Positions 8,382 through 16,114 of a stretch of DNA of 47,583 nucleotides are shown here, in pieces; within the stretch, counting starts at the first letter, position 1, and every line of letters begins with the position of its first letter. The DNA lies in the IMG/VR virus record IMGVR_UViG_3300032298_000817, positions 1-47,583 of that record; one strand, written 5' to 3'. Made by a program: the position numbers and the translations under genes. The stretch is from a virus. The notes beneath the pieces were generated by a model. It saw nothing but the letters and a program-made list of their open reading frames with translations. It searched no databases and was not told where the DNA came from.

Positions 8382-8454
8382 TGCCCGTGAGTGGATTTGA
8401 ACTACCACTGTATGGATTCTAAGTCCACCTTCTGTACCGTTGGAATACACGGGC
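8382..8454 (-). tRNA. tRNA, predicted anticodon UAG (Leu, codon CUA), short variable arm
   Basis: The minus strand folds into a cloverleaf of 73 nt: acceptor GCCCGTG/CACGGGC (7 perfect pairs), a short D arm (TTC/GAA) with GG in the loop, anticodon stem GTGGA/TCCAT and loop CTTAGAA (anticodon TAG), and T loop TTCAAAT. The 3' CCA is not encoded. The variable region is only 5 nt, whereas bacterial tRNA-Leu has a long variable arm. The T stem has one A-C mismatch when aligned canonically. It lies between mazG and the 7249-8349 gene and is probably transcribed from the promoter at 8942-8970. Amino acid identity is inferred from the anticodon only. Confidence 0.85.
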
Positions 8455-8483
8455 ATTAAGGAGGGAAATCTCCCCCCATTTTA

Positions 8484-8891
8484 TTAGAGGTCTCCCTCTA
8501 CACGATTTTCAGAACGATAAACATCAAAACTGCCCGCAGGATAACGAGCACTCAGTTTCTCATAGTTCATTTCAAGAACTTCCTCGAATGTAATATCCAA
8601 TGCCATACATGCTTGTGCCAAATACCAGCACAAGTCTCCAAGTTCACGCTTCATATGAAAAATATTATCTTCATTATAAGGTTTACCCTGAAGGAAAATC
8701 TTTTTGACTACTTCGGTAAACTCACCTGCTTCGGCACTCATACCATAAGCAGCCGTCATCAGGCGAGAAACATCAGCACCTTGTTCTTTTAATTCATTCA
8801 GACGTTCAACAAGTTTTGGATATTCACTACTTGCTGGGCTTGTAGTTTGACGAACGAACTCGATATATTTATTGGAATCGATTTTTGCCAT
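8484..8891 (-). CDS. mazG: MazG-family nucleotide pyrophosphohydrolase
   Basis: A 135-aa all-alpha NTP-PPase. The metal-binding pattern is visible as AEAGEFTEVVKK (about 53-64) and MKRELGDLCWYLAQA (about 79-93), the ExxE...ExxD signature, followed by TFEEVLEMNYEKLSARYP. Members hydrolyse nucleoside triphosphates to monophosphates. Phage copies are often proposed to alter (p)ppGpp or recycle nucleotides, which is debated for cyanophage MazG. It starts 2 nt after the stop of gp41 without a visible Shine-Dalgarno sequence, and an exact-consensus promoter lies about 50 nt upstream inside gp41. The tRNA follows 30 nt after its stop. Confidence 0.9.
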   Translation of the reverse strand: MAKIDSNKYIEFVRQTTSPASSEYPKLVERLNELKEQGADVSRLMTAAYGMSAEAGEFTEVVKKIFLQGKPYNEDNIFHMKRELGDLCWYLAQACMALDITFEEVLEMNYEKLSARYPAGSFDVYRSENRVEGDL

Positions 8892-8893
8892 AT

Positions 8894-10273
8894 TTAAAAT
8901 TTAAATCCTTCGAATGATTTTTTTGGTTTCTGGTCTTCATCATTATACTCGGATTCTTGACCGCTGTCAAGAATGTCCTTTTGAGCCGATTGCTCAACAT
9001 CATAAAGTCTCATTTTTGCCCTATCAATTCCAACGGCAAAACGCTTATAGATTGTAGGGTCATTATATCTATTCTTCAATTGCTTAACCATAATCTGCCC
9101 TAATGCTTCCAACTCTTCTGTGCTAATAAGGGCAAACATAAGATCAGCAGTAGCAGGGAGACCAAAGGATTCAGAAGTATCAGTAAGTTCAACATCAGAG
9201 TTGCCATAACCACTACGAGTAGTCTGGGTAGCGGAAACAATCGGAAGATTAAACTCAACTGCAAGTCCACGAAGTTCTTCGGCAATTGATTTAATATAGG
9301 TATAAGAATTTGCAGAACCATTTGGTTTATGCCTACTGGAAGCACAAATATTAAGGTAGTCAATGAAAATAATATCAGGTCGGAATGATTTCTTAAGAGC
9401 AAGTTCATTTAAAAGTGCCTTAAAATGTCCCGAATGTGCCGAAGCAGTTGGATATTCTTTAATGATTAAAGTTCCTCTTGTCTTTTTTGCGATAGAATTA
9501 ACTTTATTCTCAAATATTGATTTCGGCACATCTACTAATTGTTGAATCGGAATATTGAGAAGGTTTGCATCAATTCTTTCCGCAATTCGTTCCTCCGCCA
9601 TCTCAAGAGTGATATAGAGAATGTTCCTACCCTGAAGCAACGCGGAACTAGCAACATGACACATAAAGAGGGATTTCCCGACTCCCGTACCAGCAAGAGC
9701 AATATTGAGAGTCTTATTAGGTAAACCACCTTTAGTGATTTTGTTGAAAAATTCCAGATCAAATTCGATCTTGTCTTCTTTTTGATGATAAAATCCATAA
9801 CGTTCTAATACATTTCCAAGATAGTCATGCCCAATGTTGTTGTCAAAAGATACAGATAATGCCTCAGATAAAATTGAAGGAATTGCATCTCGATTCTGTT
9901 TATCATCCCCACCATCCGCAATATGAATAGATTCGACAAGTGCATTATATATTGCTCTGTCTTTACACCATTTTTCAGTAATATTGAGTAACCAATTTTG
10001 ATCTGCTGGAGTATTAATTAAAGATTCTCTAATTTTCGAAATATCTTTAAGTTCCATCTCACTAATATCTGATCTGCTATCTATTTCAATATTCAGTGCT
10101 TCGGGGGTAATCAAAGAATTGTATTTTGCAATAAATTTGACAGTTTCTTCAAATATTATTTTTTGAGATTTCTCTTGGAAATATTCTGGCTGTATAAACG
10201 GAATAACCTTTCTTGCATATTCTTCATTGTAAATTAAATTTTTTAGAATTGTAATTTCTAGACTGTCCATCAT
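8894..10273 (-). CDS. 41: Replicative DNA helicase (T4 gp41-like)
   Basis: DnaB/RecA-fold hexameric helicase that unwinds DNA at the phage fork and forms the primosome with gp61. The 459-aa length fits gp41 (475 aa in T4). An N-terminal helical domain (about 1-150) precedes Walker A GTGVGKS (about residue 197), ITLEMAEERIAERID, and Walker B DIIFIDYLNIC. Later come SATQTTRSGY and DTSESFGLPATADLMFAL, and an acidic tail (ESEYNDEDQKPKK). ATG 10271-10273 is used because it gives an ATGA overlap with the stop of the 2OG oxygenase gene. Its 3' end contains the promoter for mazG. Confidence 0.95.
   Translation of the reverse strand: MMDSLEITILKNLIYNEEYARKVIPFIQPEYFQEKSQKIIFEETVKFIAKYNSLITPEALNIEIDSRSDISEMELKDISKIRESLINTPADQNWLLNITEKWCKDRAIYNALVESIHIADGGDDKQNRDAIPSILSEALSVSFDNNIGHDYLGNVLERYGFYHQKEDKIEFDLEFFNKITKGGLPNKTLNIALAGTGVGKSLFMCHVASSALLQGRNILYITLEMAEERIAERIDANLLNIPIQQLVDVPKSIFENKVNSIAKKTRGTLIIKEYPTASAHSGHFKALLNELALKKSFRPDIIFIDYLNICASSRHKPNGSANSYTYIKSIAEELRGLAVEFNLPIVSATQTTRSGYGNSDVELTDTSESFGLPATADLMFALISTEELEALGQIMVKQLKNRYNDPTIYKRFAVGIDRAKMRLYDVEQSAQKDILDSGQESEYNDEDQKPKKSFEGFKF
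8942..8970 (-). promoter_or_regulatory. Exact-consensus sigma70 promoter for mazG-tRNA
   Basis: Minus strand TTGACA (8965-8970), 17-nt spacer, TATAAT (8942-8947): all twelve consensus bases with ideal spacing. It is embedded in the 3' coding sequence of gp41. The expected start site is near 8935, leaving a leader of about 44 nt before mazG. Confidence 0.85.
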
Positions 10274-10833
10274 TTATAGTGTAGATACGTGTGTAAAATA
10301 TATTTTGGATTACTTATAGGCGGTTCTGCTTTATGTGGAAACATCCAGAATGGAGGAAACATCACAAGTGTTCCTTGTTTTGGAGTGACCGAAACATCTT
10401 TAAATCTTGTTTCTCCACCAGTTTCAACATCATTCAAATACCAGAAGAAAGAAAGAAATCTTCTTGCTGTTGAGTGATTGACTACATCAACGTGAGTGTC
10501 AAACTTATCCACACCATCATTATTGTATCTTTTAATTCTAAACTGTTCAAATGCGTGATCAAAAGTTTCTGGAAAGACGCGAGCATCAGTAAATTCATAA
10601 TACTTATTTTTATACTCAAGAGTTTTATGAATTAGGTAATTATGAACATTATTTACTTCATCATTCAACTTACAATTTTCTGTAAGATTAAATTGAGTAA
10701 ATTTTTGTTTTCCATTATTATCAATTTCTTCATACTTATCTGAAACTTGTCCAAATAAATCAATAAGAAACTCGCAAACATTAGGTTCTATTACGTTCTC
10801 ATAAATGTGAATAAAATCATTCAATTCATCCAT
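10270..10833 (-). CDS. 2-oxoglutarate/Fe(II)-dependent oxygenase (prolyl 4-hydroxylase-like)
   Basis: A 187-aa double-stranded beta-helix dioxygenase. Iron ligands are His114-x-Asp116 (THVDVV) and His167 (FPHKAEP), and Lys177 (NPKYILHTYL) is placed to bind 2-oxoglutarate. FWYLNDVETGGETRF is the usual strand-turn of P4H-type enzymes. The substrate is unknown; protein or nucleobase hydroxylation are both possible. The frame is open upstream to a TTG at 10854, but ATG 10831-10833 is preferred because AAGGTG lies 9 nt before it, inside the end of uvsX. It overlaps uvsX by 8 nt and gp41 by 4 nt, so it is expressed with recombination and replication genes. Confidence 0.88.
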   Translation of the reverse strand: MDELNDFIHIYENVIEPNVCEFLIDLFGQVSDKYEEIDNNGKQKFTQFNLTENCKLNDEVNNVHNYLIHKTLEYKNKYYEFTDARVFPETFDHAFEQFRIKRYNNDGVDKFDTHVDVVNHSTARRFLSFFWYLNDVETGGETRFKDVSVTPKQGTLVMFPPFWMFPHKAEPPISNPKYILHTYLHYK

Positions 10834-11827
10834 AACTAAATTCACCTTTGGCAATCACATCAAGTTTTTGCATTACTTCATCTGTAAAGTATTTTTCTGG
10901 ATTTTTGAGAATTTCTTTGGCATAAATTTTCTTACCATCCATTTCATATCTACCAGCAACATTCTTCCACATTCCTCCAAGTTCACCAAGTTCAAGAAGA
11001 CCATAATACTTATCAAGACCACGTTCATCATAATAAAGACGAACTTCTACTTGTTGATTTTCTTTACTCAAACGAGATTTTGCAGTCTTACATTTAATGA
11101 TGTTACCAATGACTTCCGTTCCATCCTTCTCCTTTTTCTTTGAGAGATGAATGATAGTAGATGCGGCATACTTGAGACCACTACCACCACCCATTTCTTT
11201 GGTGGGAACATAAGCGCCAATCACATCATAGGTATGATTTGTGACTATCATTGGAATATTTGCCTGACCCAGTTTCAAAGTAAGCATTCTGAATGCACCT
11301 TTGATTAGTTGGGATTTGGTCATATCCCTAACCTCCTTGTCGTTCAGAGCATCGTTGATCTCCTTACTAGTGGAAAGCATCCCCAAAGAGTCTAACACAA
11401 ACATACAAGGATTACGATCCCCCTCTGCCTTCTTCATATACAGATCAACTGCTTTCAGTGCCTTGCCACGAAACTCCTCTACGGTGACAACATTGATAAT
11501 CACTAGACGAGTTGTGTCAATGTTTCTACTCTCTAATAAGGATTTAGTGATTGCAGCTTCAGTATCAAAATACAAACAATATCCAGTAGGATTATTATCA
11601 AGAAAATTCTTAACGACTGCCAAACTGAAGAAAGTTTTTCCAGTACTTGATTCGCCCGCAATTGCAGTAATTTTATTACCAGATACACCACCAAAGATGC
11701 TCCCGCTAACAAGAGCATTGAATATGTAACTACCAGTGTCCACATAAGTTTCAGTTTCGTCAATCTCTGATGCAAGTTGTGTGTATTCTCCACCGATTTC
11801 GTTTACAATATCTTTTAAAAAATCCAT
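10826..11827 (-). CDS. uvsX: UvsX RecA-like recombinase
   Basis: Forms the presynaptic filament for recombination-dependent replication, loaded by UvsY (33853-34284). The 333-aa protein has Walker A GESSTGKT (about 58-65), acidic YFDTEAAITK, Walker B PCMFVLDSLGML and the L2-like TNHTYDVIGAYVPTKEMGGG. Length is slightly below T4 UvsX (391 aa), as in other cyanophages. It is preceded by the 40-aa gene and overlaps the oxygenase gene at its end. Confidence 0.95.
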   Translation of the reverse strand: MDFLKDIVNEIGGEYTQLASEIDETETYVDTGSYIFNALVSGSIFGGVSGNKITAIAGESSTGKTFFSLAVVKNFLDNNPTGYCLYFDTEAAITKSLLESRNIDTTRLVIINVVTVEEFRGKALKAVDLYMKKAEGDRNPCMFVLDSLGMLSTSKEINDALNDKEVRDMTKSQLIKGAFRMLTLKLGQANIPMIVTNHTYDVIGAYVPTKEMGGGSGLKYAASTIIHLSKKKEKDGTEVIGNIIKCKTAKSRLSKENQQVEVRLYYDERGLDKYYGLLELGELGGMWKNVAGRYEMDGKKIYAKEILKNPEKYFTDEVMQKLDVIAKGEFSYG

Positions 11828-11829
11828 AG

Positions 11830-11952
11830 TTAGTTATCCTTTGTAGTTTGAAGTTTGAACCAATAAGTCCATAATTTATTATAGAGTTGTGTATTGTGTT
11901 TAATTTTTTCTAAAATAAACTCTAATTCTTTTTCAGTAATTGGTAATTCCAT
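11830..11952 (-). CDS. 40-aa protein between gp43 and uvsX
   Basis: A short gene with ATG 11950-11952 overlapping the polymerase stop by 1 nt (TAATG) and its own stop 2 nt before the uvsX start. The protein is helical and charged (MELPITEKELEFILEKIKHN, then TQLYNKLWTYWFKLQTTKDN). It fills the gap exactly, keeps frame with perfect couplings on both sides and has ordinary codon use, which makes it a real gene rather than a spacer. No function is recognised; small accessory to polymerase or recombinase is a guess from position. Confidence 0.75.
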   Translation of the reverse strand: MELPITEKELEFILEKIKHNTQLYNKLWTYWFKLQTTKDN

Positions 11953-14456
11953 TAAGAGAAAAATGATTCGAGTGTTACTGTTTTTTCGACTTTCCATCCA
12001 ACTACATTTAAGATATTTTTCATTGGATCTAGAAAACTTTTTTCAAATTGAAGATCGTAATCAATATATCTTTCAATATTAAGTTCTCGTGGGAATTGTT
12101 GAATGAATGAGATTATGTTCTCCCTTATAATATTGGGAGTTTTTAGATAAATGTACTTAATTTTTTCACCATTATCAATAAGAGAATATTTGTGTGTCAA
12201 ATTATTTTCCTTGACATAATGATTAAAAAGTAGAGCTCCTCTTACATGAATTGGAGATCCTTTAGCATAGATGTCCGAAGAAGATTTGTATTTTCTTATA
12301 TCCGAAATAGACTTTGGAAAGGCAATTTGCTCTATGGGAAGTTTTTTAAAATTAGACCTACACTTATCAATATAATTTATAACCTCATCTTCAGTGCCAT
12401 TCATGATAAGTTTTATGGTATCCTTAATCATCTGGCGACATGGAGAAGGAGTGGATGATCTTACTGCTTCGATACCAGTCATTTTAAGTTTAGGTTCTTC
12501 ATAACGAACACCTTCACTATCCCAGACATTCAAAATATATCGCTTCTTTGCTGTCCAGATTCCACGTTCCGCAATATTCTCACGTTTCATTTGCATCTTC
12601 TGGTCATAAGCATTTACATATTCTGTAAGTTCTTGATAACAAGTTTCGATATATTTTTCAAGTTCCACTTTACAAAGTTTGTCTAGAAATGAGACAATAC
12701 TTTCAGTATTCTTTTCCTTTCTACTATAAACTTTTTCAACTAATGGTCCTAAATTGAGATAGATAGAATCTGTATCAGAAGCAATCACATAATCAATATC
12801 TTTGGTTTTTAGAACTTTATTGAAATAAACATTCATTTTCATTTCAATCCAACGAATAGCAACTTGTCCGGAAAAAGTAATTGCTTCTGCGTTTGTAAGT
12901 TTAAAATAACGAAAATACTGATTACCAATAGCACCATAGGCAGAGTTTAGAGCAATCTTCTTTGCCATTTGAATATTGTCACACCTAGAAATTTCTTTTT
13001 CTAATTCTTTAGATTTTTTCTTCTCATAGGATTTCTTTGCTTCGATCATCTTACGTTTAAAGATGACTCGTTCATTATACATTTTTTCCATGAGTTCTGG
13101 AAGAAATCCACGAACATCTTTACGATACATTGCACCATTAGCACAAACCGCGTAATCTTTATATTCGGAAAAATCTAGACTCTGATTTAAAATTTTATCT
13201 ACGGTTGTTGAGGGATGCCTTTGATCAATTAAAGTTTCTGGACTGATATTAAACATCATGATTAAGTGAGGATATAGACTATTCAAGTCAAAATTTACTA
13301 CCCAATCATACATTCCGGGAACTGGCTCTTTTACATATGCTCCGCCATATTTTTCATCTTTATCACTTTTTTCTTTCGGTGGAATTACAATATTTTTATT
13401 CTTCAAATAATTGTAAATGATAGTGTCCCATAATCTAACTTGAGAAAAAATATCTTCATAATTAACTTTAGCATCATATGCCATAGTCAATGCAAGTTCT
13501 ATTAACTTCATCTTGTCTTCTAATCGGTCAACAAGTTCCACGTCAATGATGTTATATTCCACAAACTTTTGCCAACCTTTAGTATAGAAATCTTTGAAGG
13601 TATCAAATTCACTGTGATCAAGTTTATTTTGTCCCAGTTCTACTTGAGCAATATGATCCAAACGATGGGATTCCTGATTAGATGTTGCCGGAGACCATTT
13701 ATAAAGTTTCAGATAGTCAAGTTGACTAACTCCACCAATATCATAGGTAATGTATTTTTTACCTTTAACATAAGTTTCATCCTCAGTAACAAGACCCCAA
13801 GGAGAAAGTCTTTTCATCAGCTTTTCACCAAGAATTCTATCCATACGACGAACCATGTATGGAATATCATACATTAGACTGTTCCATCCAGTCACAACTT
13901 CGGGAGTATTATCCATCCACCAACCAATGAATGCATTCAACATATCATATTCATTACTGAATTGATAATATTGAACATTCTTCTGATTATTTGCAAATGG
14001 ACCTACACCCCAGGTTTTAATTTGTTTTGTGTTATAATCTTGAATTGTAATCAATAACATTTCTTCCGCAGCATTTTCTGGATCAGGAAATCCATTCTCA
14101 GAAGCAACCTCAATATCCAAGGTATAAAGTTTAATCTTACTAATATCAAACTTAATTTGTTCTTCAGGATAGATGTCGGAAATATATTGGTAAATGTACC
14201 TATCATTTCCATAAACTTTAAAGTTTTCTATCTCATTATACTTTTTGATAAATTCTCTACAATCACGTACAGTTCCTGGTTTTATATCTTTTACATATTC
14301 TCCGGTTAGTGTTGTGTACTCGGTTTTTTTATTTGATGGAACAAATAAGGTTGGAGAAAATTTTTCACGAGTCATGAAACTTTGTCCATTTTCATATCCT
14401 CTTACGAGAAAATGATCCCCAACCATTTGAACGTTTGTATAGAATCTTAGTGACAT
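11952..14456 (-). CDS. 43: DNA polymerase, family B (T4 gp43-like)
   Basis: Replicative polymerase of the phage. The 834-aa protein is continuous, without an intein. The 3'-5' exonuclease has YTLDIEVASENGFPD (Exo I) and VTGWNSLMYDIPYMVRR (Exo II). Polymerase motifs are FDLNSLYPHLIMMFN (motif A), KIALNSAYGAIGN (motif B) and VIASDTDSIYLN (motif C, catalytic DTD), followed by KKRYILNVWDSEG. The C-terminus (GWKVEKTVTLESFF) fits the clamp-binding tail of gp43. It starts with a 1-nt overlap with the preceding 84-aa gene and is followed by the 40-aa gene and uvsX. Confidence 0.97.
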   Translation of the reverse strand: MSLRFYTNVQMVGDHFLVRGYENGQSFMTREKFSPTLFVPSNKKTEYTTLTGEYVKDIKPGTVRDCREFIKKYNEIENFKVYGNDRYIYQYISDIYPEEQIKFDISKIKLYTLDIEVASENGFPDPENAAEEMLLITIQDYNTKQIKTWGVGPFANNQKNVQYYQFSNEYDMLNAFIGWWMDNTPEVVTGWNSLMYDIPYMVRRMDRILGEKLMKRLSPWGLVTEDETYVKGKKYITYDIGGVSQLDYLKLYKWSPATSNQESHRLDHIAQVELGQNKLDHSEFDTFKDFYTKGWQKFVEYNIIDVELVDRLEDKMKLIELALTMAYDAKVNYEDIFSQVRLWDTIIYNYLKNKNIVIPPKEKSDKDEKYGGAYVKEPVPGMYDWVVNFDLNSLYPHLIMMFNISPETLIDQRHPSTTVDKILNQSLDFSEYKDYAVCANGAMYRKDVRGFLPELMEKMYNERVIFKRKMIEAKKSYEKKKSKELEKEISRCDNIQMAKKIALNSAYGAIGNQYFRYFKLTNAEAITFSGQVAIRWIEMKMNVYFNKVLKTKDIDYVIASDTDSIYLNLGPLVEKVYSRKEKNTESIVSFLDKLCKVELEKYIETCYQELTEYVNAYDQKMQMKRENIAERGIWTAKKRYILNVWDSEGVRYEEPKLKMTGIEAVRSSTPSPCRQMIKDTIKLIMNGTEDEVINYIDKCRSNFKKLPIEQIAFPKSISDIRKYKSSSDIYAKGSPIHVRGALLFNHYVKENNLTHKYSLIDNGEKIKYIYLKTPNIIRENIISFIQQFPRELNIERYIDYDLQFEKSFLDPMKNILNVVGWKVEKTVTLESFFS

Positions 14457-14710
14457 TAGGTAGTTAGTTCCAGGTAGTTTTCAACAATTTCGGGTGTAGG
14501 ATCAGCAATTGTTAGAATGCTATCAGAATGAATCATCAATTCAGTTTGATTAGTAACCTCAGGCCAGGGTCTCATATCTCCTTCACCAAAATATTCATAT
14601 GGATTGATCAATTTGCAATCGGGTTCTCCCAATTCCGATCCCACTTCTATAATTTCTGTAATTAATACTGTATCAATTTTCAGAAGTAAACATTTCACTT
14701 GTTTTGTCAT
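14456..14710 (-). CDS. Small LSm-like beta protein
   Basis: An 84-aa protein (CLLLKIDTVLITEIIEVGSE; NPYEYFG; WPEVTNQTELMIHSDSILTI; PEIVENYLE) with a pattern of five short strands followed by a C-terminal helix. It aligns by eye with the next gene upstream (14673-15017) and with 31937-32329, all resembling an Sm/LSm-like barrel: a short hydrophobic strand with a Gly/Asp turn, a loop with P-Y/F, and a late strand I-TI/V. The family name is inference. It overlaps the upstream gene by 38 nt and gp43 by 1 nt. Confidence 0.7.
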   Translation of the reverse strand: MTKQVKCLLLKIDTVLITEIIEVGSELGEPDCKLINPYEYFGEGDMRPWPEVTNQTELMIHSDSILTIADPTPEIVENYLELTT

Positions 14711-15017
14711 TAATTTTTTCCTCGTATAAGTCTTTTAAAGATTTGATTGGTTCAACTATAGCAACAATCCAATCAGGTGCTACTACAATTTCAGTATCGC
14801 TAGTCAACATAATCCAAGAAGAAAGTACAACCTGAATTGAATCATTACTGGGATATACTTCCTCAGTAAGAAGAATAGGTTGTTCTGTACTTACCTTGTG
14901 GGGATTTTCGAATAGATATCCCTGAAGGATAGATTTCAGGGGATCATTGGAAAATATTTCCTTAATATCGGAGATGACGGTCTCTCCAGATTTTAGCAAA
15001 GCGAGTTTGATTGTCAT
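14673..15017 (-). CDS. Small LSm-like beta protein
   Basis: A 114-aa protein beginning MTIKLALLKSGETVISDIKE. The first strand-turn (LLKSGETVIS) and the later WIMLTSDTEIVVAPDWIVAIVEP, plus the terminal helix LKDLYEE, fit the layout of the 84-aa neighbour and of the 31937-32329 protein, so these look like diverged paralogues. ATG 15015-15017 is chosen over an upstream in-frame TTG because AGGAGG sits 7 nt before it. A promoter with an extended -10 lies at 15039-15067. No function is established; RNA or protein binding is a guess from the fold. Confidence 0.72.
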   Translation of the reverse strand: MTIKLALLKSGETVISDIKEIFSNDPLKSILQGYLFENPHKVSTEQPILLTEEVYPSNDSIQVVLSSWIMLTSDTEIVVAPDWIVAIVEPIKSLKDLYEEKINDKTSEMFTSEN

Positions 15018-15038
15018 TTTATTTCCTCCTCTCCAACC

Positions 15039-15067
15039 ATTATAGCACAAAAAAAGGGGAGGTGCAA
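15039..15067 (-). promoter_or_regulatory. Sigma70-type promoter with extended -10, upstream of the 15017 gene and gp43
   Basis: Minus strand TGC-TATAAT (-10 at 15039-15044) with TTGCAC (15062-15067, 3/6 match) 17 nt upstream. The -35 falls inside the stem of the hsp20 terminator. It should start transcription about 15 nt before the Shine-Dalgarno sequence of the 15017 gene and probably serves gp43 and uvsX. Confidence 0.65.
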
Positions 15068-15090
15068 CTGGATTTTGCCAGTTCCCTCCC
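15049..15090 (-). terminator. Intrinsic terminator of hsp20
   Basis: The transcript contains GGGAGG...CCTCCC as the outer stem and AACTGG...CCAGTT as the inner stem around a 6-nt loop, followed by seven T (15049-15055). It separates hsp20 from the polymerase operon. Confidence 0.9.
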
Positions 15091-15120
15091 TGCGGCGACG
15101 ATAGTTTAGATCAATACTAT

Positions 15121-15564
15121 TTAGTTGAGTTGATATGCCTTTTTCTTCTGATGTTCCGGAATAACTCTATTTAGTTTAATCGTGAGTAATCCATCAGCAT
15201 ATGAAATATCACCAACCACTACATCATCAGAAAGATTCCAAGATCTGGTAAAAGCTCTTTTTGCTATTCCTTGATGAATATATTCAACATCAGAATCATC
15301 TATTTTCTTTGCTTCCACAAAAAGTTTATTCCATTCTGTAGTAACTTCAATATCTTCTTTTTTATATCCTGCAAGTGCAATTTCTAATCTGAAATCAACA
15401 CTAGTTTCTTTGATCAAATTATGTGGAGGATAGTTGGCATGTGATTCAAACACAGTTTCAAACCTCTTCAACCACTCATCCATTCCAATACTATTTTTTT
15501 GAATTTCCAATAGATACTTTGCAGTTTGTGGTACTGTCATAGTAAATGTACTTGTTCCGAACAT
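15121..15564 (-). CDS. hsp20: Small heat shock protein (alpha-crystallin/Hsp20)
   Basis: ATP-independent chaperone, a hallmark gene of T4-like cyanophages and usually located near gp43. The 147-aa protein has an N-terminal arm (MFGTSTFTMTVPQTAKYLLE; MDEWLKRFETVF), then the alpha-crystallin domain: NLIKETSVDFRLEIALAGYK, DIEVTTEWNKLFVEAKK, QGIAKRAFTRSWNL and DGLLTIKLNRVIPE, with the conserved A-x-x-x-G-L motif as SYADGLLTI. AGGAGGT lies 6 nt before the ATG at 15562-15564. The gene is isolated between two intrinsic terminators and has its own leader of 76 nt, so it is controlled separately from regA and gp43. Confidence 0.93.
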   Translation of the reverse strand: MFGTSTFTMTVPQTAKYLLEIQKNSIGMDEWLKRFETVFESHANYPPHNLIKETSVDFRLEIALAGYKKEDIEVTTEWNKLFVEAKKIDDSDVEYIHQGIAKRAFTRSWNLSDDVVVGDISYADGLLTIKLNRVIPEHQKKKAYQLN

Positions 15565-15594
15565 GATAGACCTCCTTAAAGCGTCTGTAAGTGA

Positions 15595-15626
15595 GTGATG
15601 TCCCCGAAGGCAACATCACTATTATA
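15595..15626 (-). promoter_or_regulatory. hsp20 leader: hairpin with UUCG loop and possible -10 box
   Basis: Minus strand TATAAT at 15621-15626 is a possible -10 without a clear -35. Just downstream, GTGATGT and ACATCAC (15613-15619 and 15595-15601) form a 7-bp stem capped by a CC-UUCG-GG tip. Transcripts from this -10 would begin inside the 5' arm, while transcripts from further upstream would carry the whole hairpin. It lacks a T-run, so it is not a terminator. Confidence 0.45.
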
Positions 15627-15639
15627 TATCAATGAACAT

Positions 15640-15663
15640 AAAAAAAGGGAGTGTTGAACTCCC
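15640..15663 (-). terminator. Intrinsic terminator of the gp44-gp62-regA operon
   Basis: GGGAGT-TCAAC-ACTCCC followed by seven T, 7 nt after the regA stop codon. A perfect 6-bp stem with a 5-nt loop. Confidence 0.9.
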
Positions 15664-15670
15664 TACAAAA

Positions 15671-16114
15671 TCATTCGGTTACTTCTTCTTCTTTCTTTTT
15701 CTTGGCACCAATATTATACTTGGTTTCCAGCAACCAGTCTCCCTTGTCCTTATAAGCAAGAACTTTAATTTGATTTAGAGGAGCAATGTCAGAAATTTTC
15801 TCAACATTTACTATCTCAACAAGACCCCAATCCGCAATCAATTGAGCAATCCTGTTACGACGCTGAACATCATTTACAGTCAGATTAGCATGTTTGCCAT
15901 CCAATGCAAAAAGTTCTTTAAAATGAACTAGAAAATATCTACCTTGCTTATGCAAAATATGACAACTCTGATAGAGTTTTTTCTCCTTTCTAGATGCAAC
16001 TCCGATACGAGTTAGTGTTTCCCGAACCTTAAGAAAATCATCAGGTTCGCTAAGGATCACTTCAACCATTTGGTCTGGTGTCCAATTCACAATAGGTTCT
16101 TTAACAACACTCAT
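15671..16114 (-). CDS. regA: RegA translational repressor
   Basis: RNA-binding protein that represses translation of T4 early mRNAs, including clamp and clamp-loader genes. The 147-aa sequence contains the T4 RegA core: PDDFLKVRETLTRIGVASRK, LYQSCHILHKQGRYFLVHFK, RRNRIAQLIADWGLVEIV and VLAYKDKGDWLLETKYNIG. It has about 14 extra N-terminal residues and a Lys/Glu-rich tail compared with the 122 aa of T4. The start at 16112-16114 is supported by GGAGG 6 nt upstream. It overlaps gp62 by 4 nt, the T4 order 44-62-regA being preserved apart from inserted genes. Confidence 0.93.
   Translation of the reverse strand: MSVVKEPIVNWTPDQMVEVILSEPDDFLKVRETLTRIGVASRKEKKLYQSCHILHKQGRYFLVHFKELFALDGKHANLTVNDVQRRNRIAQLIADWGLVEIVNVEKISDIAPLNQIKVLAYKDKGDWLLETKYNIGAKKKKEEEVTE

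Noticed and set aside
9100-9408. 102-aa minus-strand frame inside gp41
   Set aside because: Hydrophobic shadow frame within a conserved helicase gene; no independent signal.
10270-10854. Longer version of the oxygenase starting at 10854
   Set aside because: The first codon would be TTG without a ribosome site, whereas ATG 10831-10833 has AAGGTG at proper distance.
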